NCBI GenBank assembly: GCA_016714785.1
Contig: JADKCC010000020.1
Span: 1 to 25,567 of the forward strand
Length of the DNA: 25,567 bases
Direction: 5' to 3'
DNA from: Saprospiraceae bacterium
Lineage (GTDB): Bacteria; Bacteroidota; Bacteroidia; Chitinophagales; Saprospiraceae
In this document: piece by piece, positions 6,020 through 15,594 of the stretch
Position numbering within the stretch: position 1 is the stretch's first letter
How the letters are laid out: each line of letters begins with the position of its first letter
Notes under the pieces: generated by a model
The model's database searches: none
The model's input: only the letters and a program-made list of their open reading frames with translations
Told to the model about the DNA's origin: nothing
Translations under genes and position numbers: made by a program

Positions 6020-8393
6020 ATGAAAATAGAGAACCTACATATTGAATTTATTAAGCAAGCATTTGCAACTATGAAATCAAATAGTGATTTTCTGAAATTG
6101 ATGAATTATGCAAAGAGCCTATTATATGGTGAGAAGGCTTATCCATTTAAATTCGCGAACATCAATTATTATCTCAGTATGAGAGCTGTTCAAAAAGATG
6201 ATGCAGGAAGTGAGAAAAGTAAAATCGCTCAACTGCTTGATTTGCTGGAACAAAGTGGTGTTAAGGTATATAGTAGAACAGCATACCATAAATTTACAAT
6301 TGGAAAGAAAACTGGCGGGGTCAGGGTAATACATGCTCCCAAGAATGGACTTAAGGAAATCCAAAAGTGCTTAAATATTATCTTACAAGCTGTCTATACT
6401 CCGCATGAAGCGGCGACTGGTTTCGTAGAAGGAAAGTCAATTGTTGATAATGCAAGTATTCATTGCAAGCAGAATTATGTCTATAATATTGATTTAAAAG
6501 ATTTTTTCTCGGCAGTTGACCAGGCGCGTTTCTGGAAAAGACTGCAGTATCCGCCATTTAATTTAATGCCAGACATCAGTGAAACTGAATTCGCACGAAT
6601 TTTTTTGGCAAAAGGGCTATTAGTCGCTGAGAAGGCAAAAGTCAAGAAGACTCATTTTAGCAAATACCATTGCTTCGCTTTGTTTCACCGAGATGGAAGT
6701 AGAAAGAAAGAATGAGAAGGGAGAATGGACAAAAGTGAATAAGAATGTTTTGCCACAAGGTGCACCTACCTCACCTACAATTACAAACATAATTTGTGAG
6801 CGCCTAGACCGTCGGTTATCAGGTTTAGCAAAAAGATTTGGTCTTAAGTATAGCCGTTACGCTGATGATATTACTTTTAGTTCAATGCATTTCGAATATT
6901 CTAAGGATGGGGAGTTCATAAAAGAATTAAATCGAATAATTACAGACCAGAACTTTGATATTAAAGATTCAAAAACCAGATTGCAAAAGCAAGGCTATAA
7001 GCAAGAAGTGACAGGATTGGTTGTAAATGAACAAGTTAATGTGAATGAACGGTACATAAAGGAACTGAGGATGTGGCTTTATACATGGGAGAAATACGGT
7101 TATGAAAAAGCATATAACTATTTCTTGCTTAGGTATAAGACTGACAAGGGCCACATAAAGAAAGGGAAACCGGATATGGCAAATGTTATTGCCGGAAAGC
7201 TGGATTATCTGAAAATGGTAAAGGGCTCTGATAACCAGTTGTATTCGAAGCTGAAAGGTAGGTTCAATTTACTTATTAAAGTAAAACCGACTTCTGAAGA
7301 CGCAATCAAAACAGAATCTGACAGTAATCAGGTCAGGATTACTTTGGAGGTATTTCAGTTTCCTAAAATGAATGAAAAGTTGAAGAACTCAATAAACATC
7401 CCTAAGGACACAGTTTTACCAAGTACGATTATTATCCCAAATTCAATAGAGGAAATTGAAGAATTTGGGGAAGTTCAGGAAGAAAATAAGTCTAATATGT
7501 TATTTCCTCATAATCCAATGTACACAATTGCTTTTTTAAAGAAATTCAAAATGGGTGATGGTACCGGGTTTAAAGAATTAGTACATGATGTCATTTTATC
7601 AGATGAAACTATGCTTGATATACTCAATAAAGTAAAAAGCCATCCGAATTTTATATCTCATTACAAAGGGGAAAAAGTAGCAAATGTTTCCTTTCTTAAT
7701 CGAGGAATAGTTATGTCTGTAAGGCAGCTTATTAATCTTTTTGAAACCGAAGGTATTCCATTTTATAAAAATGGTCATAAGCACCCTTTCAATAATGATA
7801 GTAAGTACACAAGTTATGCTACGCAATTTAAAAAGAAATACAGATATGGTAGTGGCAGTGAATACAGCAAATTGCAATCTGATATTATAAATATTTTCAA
7901 AGATCAACGGGTGCCAGTAAGCTCGTTGTCATTTATGCCGGATGAACGAAAGTTTAATATTAGGTCTTCTTTCTTTACATGGCAGCCTTCAATCTATAAT
8001 GGCATTAGATATATTGTTCAAGGTATTAGTGACCATTCAAATATTAATGGAGCGCGTCCATTTAATCCAGCTGCAAAAAATGTATTAGTTGAAGTTGAAA
8101 GAATACAAGCAGAATCTCTATCCTTTGTTGAGCTTAGAATATTTGACTGTATGAGTATAGCAAAAATTGATAGTAATACACTCTTGAATTTTCTCCAAGG
8201 TTCTGCACCTTTTATATTTGATTTTAGAAACCTGTGTGATTGGATTGTCGAGTGTGATTTTCTTGAAGAATCATCAAAGAGAATAAATCTGCTAACTGCA
8301 CCTGAATATTCACAATCAGCCCAGGAAATAGAAGATTTGTCTTTTACTGTTGGTGGTTTTAAACATAAACTTAGATTTTATGACGTTAAATAA
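6020..8393 (+). pseudogene. Retron reverse transcriptase with long C-terminal extension, frameshifted
   Basis: Two overlapping frames (6020-6715, and 6693-8393 in the +1 frame) together make one retron-type RT. The first part has the retron-typical NASIH at residues 144-148 (NAxxH), catalytic YNIDLKDFF (155-163) and the KTGGVRVIHAPK finger segment. In the second frame ANTIASLCFTEMEVE reads in before the apparent ATG, then LPQGAPTSP, catalytic YADD (nt 6858-6869), and the retron VTG motif (nt 7008-7016). The switch must lie between about 6622 and 6690 and is repaired by dropping one base near 6650. About 330 residues follow the RT core, far more than a normal retron RT. They include FVELRIFDC and could be a sensor or effector domain, which I do not recognise. 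The RT would copy the upstream RNA into msDNA. AGGAG at 6001-6005 precedes the ATG. The stop overlaps the next gene start by 14 nt, suggesting translational coupling. Confidence 0.85.
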
Positions 8394-9064
8394 GATAATA
8401 ATTTTAGATGATAAAGCACATAGTGAAGACTTTAGTACTTCGCAGGTTCTTTCCAAATTAACAGTTATAGAGCAATCATTTGTTGAATATTATGAAAATA
8501 CCGAAAGGCTATGGTTAGAAAGAGATAACGATGATGATATTGATTTGATGAAAGATTTTTCAAATTATCCGTTCATTTTTATTCATGACAGTTTCGAGAA
8601 TCCTTTAGTTAGGGATGGGCTTAAAGCTGTCTTGCTTGAAAAACTTTCTAAGACTTCAAAAGTTGTGCTGTTTTCAGGAAGCAGAACCGAAAGTGAGAAT
8701 CCGGTCGAAAGGATTTGATGATGAAAAGATATCAAAAGATTCTTCTTGCTATGAAATATTGAGGCGTCAATACTACAATAATTTAAAAAACTTTGTTGAT
8801 AGCTACTTGGTAACCGGTAAATACCAAATTAAGTATTTGTATAATCCATATATCAATCCTAAAAAAGATAAGGCATACACAATGCTTGAAAAAATTAAAA
8901 CCGATTTGGAGGAATCAATCCGAAGTGCAATTGAATCAAATTCATTTAATGAATTACTTTCTTTATATGGGTATAAAAATACCTCTGAAATTTCAAATAG
9001 GTTTTTGAAAATGACAGACGATGAATTTGTTGAAAACCTTGAAGACTTTATTGAAAACAATTAA
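8380..9064 (+). pseudogene. Receiver-like protein 1, frameshifted
   Basis: The start at 8380 overlaps the RT stop. The first frame, to 8718, encodes MTLNKIIILDDKAHSEDFS with an acidic DD after a hydrophobic beta strand. Further on are YPFIFIHDSF and KVVLFSGSRTES, in the spacing of strands 1, 3 and 4 of a response-regulator receiver domain. After about 8700 the sense continues in the +1 frame to 9064 with SSCYEILRRQYYNNLKNFVD and a helical acidic C-terminus. The joined product would be about 228 aa. The canonical phospho-acceptor and the conserved lysine are not convincing, so it may be a pseudo-receiver used for binding. The overlap with the RT argues for coupled translation and a functional partnership. 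Single-base repair near 8700-8715 restores the gene. Confidence 0.6.
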
Positions 9065-9076
9065 ACCCAGATAGCC

Positions 9077-9547
9077 ATGTACATTTTAATTCATAATTCG
9101 AAAGGTTCTTTTTCAATCGAATTATCTGAAACTTTTAAACAAGTAAATATTGCTAGCTTCTATTCCATGCAAGAAGAATGCGATTATTTATATAAAAGCA
9201 ATCAGGAGGAGTTTTTTTTAAATGCTGTGTCTGAATCATTAGATAACATTTCAAATAGCGACGTAAAAGCAATAGTAGTTGATAAGAATTTAGGTGGTTC
9301 AGGTTGGTCAAGAGCAATTTGTTTAGCGGGCCATAGCCTGTACTGATTACTCAAATGTACGTTAAATAAACTTCCTATTATTTTAACCGATTGGACTGAT
9401 ATAGATTTAGAAGATTCGTCATTAAAAGGCACCGAATCAACAATATATTTCAAACTGTTGTTCTATTTTAGAAAATATGAAGCTATATTTTCCTTGAAAC
9501 CTGATACAATATCCGGCCAAATGTTATGCTATAGAGGGAGAACTTAA
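9077..9547 (+). pseudogene. Receiver-like protein 2, in-frame stop
   Basis: Starts 12 bp after the previous gene. The first 89 codons (MYILIHNSKGSFSIEL to AICLAGHSLY) end at a TGA at 9344-9346, but the same frame then stays open to TAA at 9545-9547 with LNKLPIILTDWTDIDLED. IVVDKNLGGSGW resembles the phospho-acceptor strand and loop of a receiver, and PIILTDWTD the following Thr-bearing strand. This suggests a third-position relative of its neighbours, about 156 aa if the stop is ignored. The resemblance is modest. The stop could be a real nonsense mutation or a consensus error; no selenocysteine context is evident. It is one of three consecutive receiver-like genes. Confidence 0.5.
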
Positions 9548-9769
9548 AAATTTAAACCTATTGAAATAGAAAATTAATATTAATAGTCCATATGACAATA
9601 GACATCAGACTACTAATGAATGGGGGCAATGCGACTAGCTTCCAATTTTGGCATTTTTGAATTTATAAAGTTTAACTATCTCAAGCATCTATATTTTAAG
9701 TATTTGTCAAGATTTATAAAGAAAATCACATATCCCAGGATAAAAGTCTTATAGTTTGTTCAAGAGAAT

Positions 9770-11000
9770 ATGCTAATTGACGATAACGGATTGCGGGTGG
9801 ATAGAATTGTTGGAGAATATACATAACTGTTCGGTTGATAAAAGAGTTTCGACAACAGAAGTTTTATCCTGGCAAAATAAAACACCGGAAAAATTTGATC
9901 AATATGATTTGATTTATTTGGATCTATATCTTGAAAAAGGGAAAGTTGATAGCACAATTGCACTTTCAGCATTAAAATTTATCAAAGGTAATTACCCACA
10001 TATCCCAGTGATTATCTTTACCGCATCTGATAAAGCTTGGAACTTAGATGAGGTGCTTGAGAAAGGGGCAGATGCGATGTATGTTAAGGAATCACCACTC
10101 TACTACCGTAACGAAGATTATTCTTTGAGGAATTATAAGGATTTTACGACCACAATTAAGTATGTGCATGAAAAGTATAAAGTACTAAGGCCGTATTGGA
10201 AAGCAGTTCAAGAAATACTTGCTGATAATACATTTCTCAATATTCGGGAAAGTGGCATCTCGAAATTCAAGGAGCGCATTAAAGAACGATTGGAAATGTT
10301 TTATGGGTTATTGAAAAGAGGACTTGAACAAACTGAATTTAACGAACTGCGATTCCATTTCTCAGACCATGAATTAGCATTTGTAACTTTATGGAGTATC
10401 TTGAATGAAATCTCTGAAGCTAACTTTTTTAAGACACAACCAAACATTAGTATTATTAATTCAAGCGGGGTTCAACAATCACTACATCCCGGAGGGGGGG
10501 ATATTGCTTATAGTTCGAATCATTATAAATGGGGAATAAAGGGTCAAAACGATGTTTTTATAGAATATAATTATAATTTTATTTTGGATTCATTAGGGAA
10601 CAGTTTAACAAATAGAACCGGTCGTTTCTTTAAATTAATTCATGAACAGAAATCTTGTTTTGAGTTTTCAAATAATCTATTTCAAATTATTCCTCTTACT
10701 AAAACAAAAACTAATTACGAAACCACCTTATTCCTTCAAATAGCTTATCTGCTAGAAAAGAAACAGAATCTTTCTACTAGTATTAATAAAATCAATTTTC
10801 AACAAACTATAGTTCGATTAAATGAAATTCGAAATCACTTGTACTTAACACATGGTTCTGATATTTCTACTGGCTTTTATGACCAAACCGAAAAGAATAA
10901 AAGATCTACACACAGTATAAAACCTGAAAGAGATATTAAGAGTTTATTTGAGTTGATTTCTTTTATGTTGACCGGAAAAGAAAATAGCGTTAATATTTGA
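9770..11000 (+). pseudogene. Response-regulator receiver protein 3 with HEPN-like C-terminus
   Basis: The receiver domain begins with MLIDDNGLR from ATG 9770. It must shift one base in the CGGGTGG at about 9794-9800 to join the long frame that can also be read from TTG 9777. Numbered from 9777, Asp49 in IYLDLYLEKG is the phospho-acceptor candidate, Thr82 in IIFTAS and Lys104 in YVKES complete a canonical receiver site. Residues about 120-407 are helical and include a second domain. Near the C-terminus, RLNEIRNHLYLTHG (Arg352 to His359) fits the RNx5H form of the HEPN ribonuclease motif. A receiver fused to a HEPN-like RNase would be a switchable effector: family knowledge supports HEPN RNases as toxins, but the motif alone is weak evidence. 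It may still be translated from TTG 9777, lacking only the first strand. A 223-bp gap without a gene precedes it. Confidence 0.65.
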
Positions 11001-11001
11001 C

Positions 11002-11029
11002 TGTGCTAACATACCGCGCAATCGCACAG
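11002..11029 (+). other. Short inverted repeat between operon genes
   Basis: CTGTGC (11002-11007) and GCACAG (11024-11029) flank a 16-nt loop directly after the receiver-3 stop. There is no T-run, so it is not a standard terminator; it may modulate read-through or mRNA stability before the helicase gene. Confidence 0.35.
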
Positions 11030-11050
11030 AACATTAGTAAATAAAAAGAA

Positions 11051-13147
11051 ATGAACATATTTAATTACTTCAAGCATATTGATCTTAGTACAGACCAAGA
11101 GTTAGCACTCGCTAAATTGGACAATTTTTTGAACGGTTCAGCTCAAGTATTTCTGCTTAAAGGTTACGCAGGCACCGGGAAAACGACATTGATTAAGGGC
11201 ATTATGGAGTATTTAAAAGACAAGAAAAAGAAGGTCAAACTGATGGCACCAACCGGAAGAGCCGCAAAAATATTAAGAGATAAAACAGGAGAAGGCACTA
11301 CTATTCATAAAGGTATCTATAATTTTGAACGCTTAGAAACGATAAACGACGATTCTAATGATGAGGCGGAAAAATCATTGCATTATTATTTTCCGATAGG
11401 TGGATTGGCAGAAGAAACGATAATAATTGTTGATGAATCGTCAATGATTTCAAGCAAGGAATCTAAAAACGATTTGTTTAGCTTTGGTACTGATATCCTC
11501 TTAGATGATTTGTTAACTTTTGCCCGATTGAAAGTAAGCAATAATAAAATTATTTTTGTTGGAGATCCTGCTCAGTTGCCACCTGTAGGTGACAATACTT
11601 CCTGGGCACTTGAAAGTAGTTATTTTAAGGGGCTAGAATTGAACTACGATGAAATAGAACTGACAACTGTAAAACGGCAAGGGGATAACTTAATACTCGA
11701 AAATGCCACACGGCTAAGAAATGCAATTAACCAACTTACACCAGGTAAATTAGTTTTTGAATATGATAAGGATTCATTCGTAAAACTTAATCCGGTTGAG
11801 ATTGTAGAGAAGTTTACAGAATTATTTCCTACCCCTGAGATAGGAAATGGTGTTATAATTAATTTTTCAAATGGTCAATGTTATCATTTGAATAAGGCAA
11901 TAAGGCAAGTCATTTTCCCGAATCAACCCGATATTACTGCCGGAGATGTTGTGTTGATTAATAATAATAATTATCATACATATGGTACTGAGTTGTATAA
12001 TGGTGACTTTGCAAAGGTTATTGAGACGTGTTCAGAATGTATTGAGCAAGCAGCTCCTGTTTATGTCGATTTTGGTGGAAGGAAAACTAGAATTACAATA
12101 AAATTGAGTTTCAGGAAGATAACAATAAGAGTGCCGTCGTATCCAGATGATATTCATTGTTACATTATTGACAGTTTATTAAATTCAATTGACAGAGATC
12201 TTGGTATTGACGAAATGAAAGCGTTGTACATAAATTTTGTTATGAGATTTAATGAACTACAGACTAAAAATAAGCAAAAGGGAATGGCAGTGTGTAAAGT
12301 AGGTTCGGAGGAATTTAAGCTGGCGCTCAAAGCGGATCCCTTCTACAATGCATTAAGAGTGAAATATGGCTATTCTATAACTTGCCATAAAGCACAAGGT
12401 GGTGAATGGAAGAGCGTAATTGTTGATTATGATGGGAGAGTAAGTTCAAGAAAGGATCCCTTAAGATGGAGTTATACCGCAACAACTCGAGGAGTACAAA
12501 CGGTATATGCGGTAAATGCTCCTCACTTTGGTTTGCTAAATAAATTTAGATTCACCGCAGTAGGCAAAATTGGTACCTTGCCGTTGAAAGCACTGGAGTT
12601 TAGCGGGGTGGCGCTTTCTCCATTTCATCAAGTATCGCAACATCTATGCAAAAGCCATAAATATTGGCAAGTTAAAGAAAATTTGGAATCTATAAACTGT
12701 ACTATTGTATCGGTTCAGTCTTTTGAATATCTTGAGCGATATAATGTGGGATATAATGATACCCTTATCATATTGGAAGGTCATCATAAGGGATCCGGGC
12801 ATTTCGCCGATGGATTTCATGTTCTTAATCCTCAAAATAATGATACTGAAAATCAGATAGCGGAAGCTTTAATACATTCAGAAATTTTAAATACAATTAT
12901 TTTTTTACACAGGAAGTTGAATCTTTGGTATTTCTGCGAAATACAATTGAATATTTGTATTGAGTTGGAGATAACGATTACAAATATTGTTTTAGAAAAT
13001 TCATTTATAAATTTTTATTTTATAACAGACAGTATTTGCAGTTACATTCAATTCTACTTTAATAGTCAAAATCAATTAACAACAGCGATGCCTAAAACAT
13101 ATAACTGCGATCATGATATCAAATTAATTTACTCATTCAAAAATTAA
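11051..13147 (+). CDS. RecD/Dda-like SF1 DNA helicase
   Basis: A 698-residue superfamily 1 helicase with an intact frame. Motif I is GYAGTGKTT (residues 38-46), motif Ia APTGRAAKIL (66-75), motif II IIIVDESSMIS (124-134), and motif III IIFVGDPAQLPPVGD (167-181). The C-terminal core has YGYSITCHKAQGGEWKSVIV (motif V, about 437-456) and WSYTATTRGVQTVYAV (motif VI, about 474-489). The pattern is that of RecD2/Dda 5'-to-3' helicases. About 200 residues follow motif VI and are not recognised: a region with GHHKGSGHFADGFHVLNP and an Ile/Asn-rich end that looks beta-rich. It would unwind or translocate on DNA such as phage replication intermediates or msDNA. Spacing is 50 bp from the receiver gene and 6 bp to the TPR gene, consistent with one operon. 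RecD-like helicases recur in conflict systems, which supports but does not prove a defence role. Confidence 0.9.
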   Translation: MNIFNYFKHIDLSTDQELALAKLDNFLNGSAQVFLLKGYAGTGKTTLIKGIMEYLKDKKKKVKLMAPTGRAAKILRDKTGEGTTIHKGIYNFERLETINDDSNDEAEKSLHYYFPIGGLAEETIIIVDESSMISSKESKNDLFSFGTDILLDDLLTFARLKVSNNKIIFVGDPAQLPPVGDNTSWALESSYFKGLELNYDEIELTTVKRQGDNLILENATRLRNAINQLTPGKLVFEYDKDSFVKLNPVEIVEKFTELFPTPEIGNGVIINFSNGQCYHLNKAIRQVIFPNQPDITAGDVVLINNNNYHTYGTELYNGDFAKVIETCSECIEQAAPVYVDFGGRKTRITIKLSFRKITIRVPSYPDDIHCYIIDSLLNSIDRDLGIDEMKALYINFVMRFNELQTKNKQKGMAVCKVGSEEFKLALKADPFYNALRVKYGYSITCHKAQGGEWKSVIVDYDGRVSSRKDPLRWSYTATTRGVQTVYAVNAPHFGLLNKFRFTAVGKIGTLPLKALEFSGVALSPFHQVSQHLCKSHKYWQVKENLESINCTIVSVQSFEYLERYNVGYNDTLIILEGHHKGSGHFADGFHVLNPQNNDTENQIAEALIHSEILNTIIFLHRKLNLWYFCEIQLNICIELEITITNIVLENSFINFYFITDSICSYIQFYFNSQNQLTTAMPKTYNCDHDIKLIYSFKN

Positions 13148-13153
13148 TCGACT

Positions 13154-14663
13154 ATGCCAGCAAAGGAAATTAAAGAATTACGCTTATCAGGTAAGCTAGC
13201 TGAAGCATTAGCCATGGCAGAAATGGAGCTAATGGAAGCTCCAGATAATATATGGGGAAAACGTAACTTGTCGTGGGTGTATTATGCGTACGCAAAACTG
13301 CATGAGGAGCAAGGTAGTTTCGATTTGTATGTTGAACAAATTGAGAAAATCAAGGGTTTCAATTTTTCTATTGATGAAGTTTTTTTGTTTGATAGTTTAA
13401 CCTGGTTAAACGGCAAAATGTGTTTTCATTTATTAAAAATGCAGGATTATGAGATCAGTAAAATGGTGAGACTTTGGCATACGGTCAAAGATTTGCATTA
13501 CACAAAACCATCAGAATCCTATAGCTTCTTTTATAAAGGGTTTCATAAGGCTTTTAAGGATACTATCTACTTTTTAGAGTTCGCGGATTGGTGGAATTTT
13601 GAAAACTTTATTGAAAGAGATTTCCAAAAGGAGGCCTTGCCCAATGGAAAAGAAGTCATGGCGCTGGTAGAACAGGCTTATATCTCTTATGCAAAGCAAC
13701 TATTGCCAAAACAGGAGCCAGATGGTTCAATTACTTTTGATAAAGCAAAAACAAGTGCGTTTATGCCGAAATTAGAATCTATCGTTGAAAAGTACCCAAA
13801 GTACCAATATCCCGGTTATTTTCAGGCTAAACTATTACTCGCTCTCGGGGAGGACAAAGAACAGTTATTGTCTATTTTGCTTCCCTTCGTAAAGAGAAAA
13901 CGGAATGATTTTTGGGCGTGGGATGTGTTGAGTGAAGTATTTAAGGATGATAATGAAATCGTATTGGCTTGTTACTGCAAAGCGCTGAGCCTGAATAGCC
14001 CTGAAGAGATGCTGGTAAACCTACGGCAGCGTATGGCGGCGATTTTAATTGACATGAAACTGTATAATGAAGCAAAACAGAAATTGAAAAATTGCTGGCT
14101 GCACGACAAGCAAATAAATGGCCTGTACCAAATATCGTAAGGTTATGGCAGGACCAAGGGTGGTATGCAGCTGCAATTTCAGGTAATTCAAATTACGATT
14201 TTTACGCACAGTATTTAGAAACAGCCGACGGCTTGTTGTTTAGCGATATTCCTGAAGAGAAAATTTTTGTAGATTTTGTAAATAAGGATAAGAAAATGCT
14301 CAACTTTATTGCCAGCGATCAGAAATTTGGGTTTTTAAAGTATGAAAGATTTTTGAAAAAGGTGAATGTGGGTGATGTTTTGTTAGTGAGATTTGATAAG
14401 AATAATTCTGAATCACTTTACAAGATATATACAGCAAAGAAGATCGAAGATTTAGCATTTTCTTCCCGATTTCTAAAACATATCGAAGGTATCCTTGTCA
14501 TCAAGGAAGGAAAGACATTTGGTTTTGTAAACGATATATTTGTCAATCCCGCATTTATCTCAAAACACAATTTACAAAAGGAATGCAACTTAAAGGAACT
14601 GCAATCAAATCATATAATAAGGACAAAAAGGAATGGAGCTGGAAAGTAAATAGTGTTGAATGA
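13154..14663 (+). pseudogene. Helical-repeat (TPR-like) protein with probable OB-fold domains, frameshifted
   Basis: The first frame (13154-14140) encodes about 320 residues of TPR-like helices, from MPAKEIKELRLSGKLAEALA through NIWGKRNLSWVYYAYAKLHEE to a final repeat with IDMKLYNEAKQKL. Near 14088 the sense moves to another frame, continuing EKLLAARQANKWPVPNIVRLW, and near 14594 it moves again to end GTAIKSYNKDKKEWSWKVNS at TGA 14661-14663. Both breaks are repaired by adding one base next to an A run. The C-terminal 180 residues contain FGFLKYERFLKKVNVGDVL and FGFVNDIFVNPAFI, which read like cold-shock/S1-type OB folds that bind nucleic acid. The product would be about 503 aa. A scaffold or nucleic-acid sensor working with the helicase 6 bp upstream is a reasonable inference. 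Confidence 0.65.
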
Positions 14664-15149
14664 TATTTCATTTTAATAAGCTTTTAAGCAAGAAATGCTA
14701 TAAAGCATGCATTCAGTAAAAGATTCAAGAGGCTGTTCTCCGTTGGCGAGAATAAGGCTGTTATTCTATTGCATTAGTTTCTCCTGCTTTGAGAATATTC
14801 TTGTATTCTGCAATTTCTTTTTGAGTAGTAAGTATAAATTTCATTCCTGGGTATACAAGTCTTTTTCTTTTAATGGAAATCTCAAGGACACAAAGCATCG
14901 AGTCTACCGCGGTTCATTAAGTGTAAATGCAGCAGCTCTTTACACCAATTGAATTCTGTCTCATTCTGTCGTTAGAGCAAAATAGAAAGGTTTGTGAAGA
15001 TAGGTTTACCGCGAATGCAAAGCCGACCGAATAGGTATCTCAGTACTGATACCTTTTAAGCATTTCTCAAGTAATGCAAATATATTCTCGGTCAGTCTCA
15101 AGGCACAAAGTATGTTGTAAAGTCTGGATATCAGTAGGGTTAGAGCTTT
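14664..15149. other. Convergent intergenic region with repeat debris
   Basis: This 486-bp gap lies between the two convergent operons. A minus-strand frame at 14761-14898 (45 aa, with LVYPGMKFILTTQKEIAEYK) may be a gene remnant but has no support beyond openness. AGGTATC (15033-15039) and GATACCT (15048-15054) followed by TTT make a weak terminator-like hairpin. Near-matching phrases CTCAAGGACACAAAG (14881) and CTCAAGGCACAAAG (about 15098), together with inverted GACCGA (15025-15030) and TCGGTC, suggest an old palindromic repeat unit. No convincing gene is present. Confidence 0.4.
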
Positions 15150-15548
15150 CTATCTGTTAAACAGTATTTTATTGAACATGAGCTGTATGTCGTTTGAAAT
15201 CGTTTCCAGCATTTTTTCGAGCTGCTCATCGCCCGGAAAGTTCCAGGTAAGGATGTGTTTACCCAGAACGCCTCCGTCATAAATATATTCTATCGAAAGG
15301 CCATTGTTGCTGTTTTCCCGGATATTGTATGTCCACACGGTTCCCTTTTTAACTGATCTGATCTGTACTTCCCGTTTTCCTGATTTGGTAATTTTTGCAG
15401 AGGATTCTTTTGCTAAATATGAAATGAGGTGTTCATATCTGCTGATCAGCAATTCATTCGCCGGTATATTCTTTTGATTATTCCTGTAGAACAGAAAGAT
15501 TACAAAGATGAGGATGAAGAGGGATGTGATGATGATGACGAGGGGCAT
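15150..15548 (-). CDS. Small membrane-anchored hypothetical protein
   Basis: A 132-residue protein with one N-terminal transmembrane helix (LVIIITSLFILIFVIFLFY, residues 3-21) followed by a soluble domain. That domain has alternating beta-like stretches (KREVQIRSVKKGTVWTYNI, GLSIEYIYDGGVLGKHILTW) and a C-terminal helix ending MFNKILFNR. It is anchored in the inner membrane, with the bulk probably cytoplasmic given the basic RNNQK after the helix. No family recognised. It is the last gene of the minus-strand operon, 46 bp after the PLD-like partner gene, and might be unrelated to the ATPase modules. Confidence 0.7.
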   Translation of the reverse strand: MPLVIIITSLFILIFVIFLFYRNNQKNIPANELLISRYEHLISYLAKESSAKITKSGKREVQIRSVKKGTVWTYNIRENSNNGLSIEYIYDGGVLGKHILTWNFPGDEQLEKMLETISNDIQLMFNKILFNR

Positions 15549-15594
15549 GAGAAAATTGGTTTATGTAAGAGTAATTGATATATAATATTTTACC

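Noticed and set aside
9344..9346. TGA in receiver-like protein 2 as selenocysteine
   Set aside because: No SECIS-like hairpin is apparent just downstream, and neighbouring genes show many other disruptions.
9330..9347. Shared AGHSLY peptide in receiver-like protein 2 and in the HNH protein (about 22325)
   Set aside because: The underlying nucleotides and surroundings differ; chance match.
11051..13147. Helicase as housekeeping RecD of RecBCD or AddAB
   Set aside because: No recB/recC or addA/addB neighbours; the C-terminus and the operon context point to an accessory helicase.
14707..14952. 81-codon plus-strand frame after the TPR gene
   Set aside because: Cys/Phe/Ser-rich with no recognisable domain; it lies in repeat debris and opposes a more protein-like minus frame.
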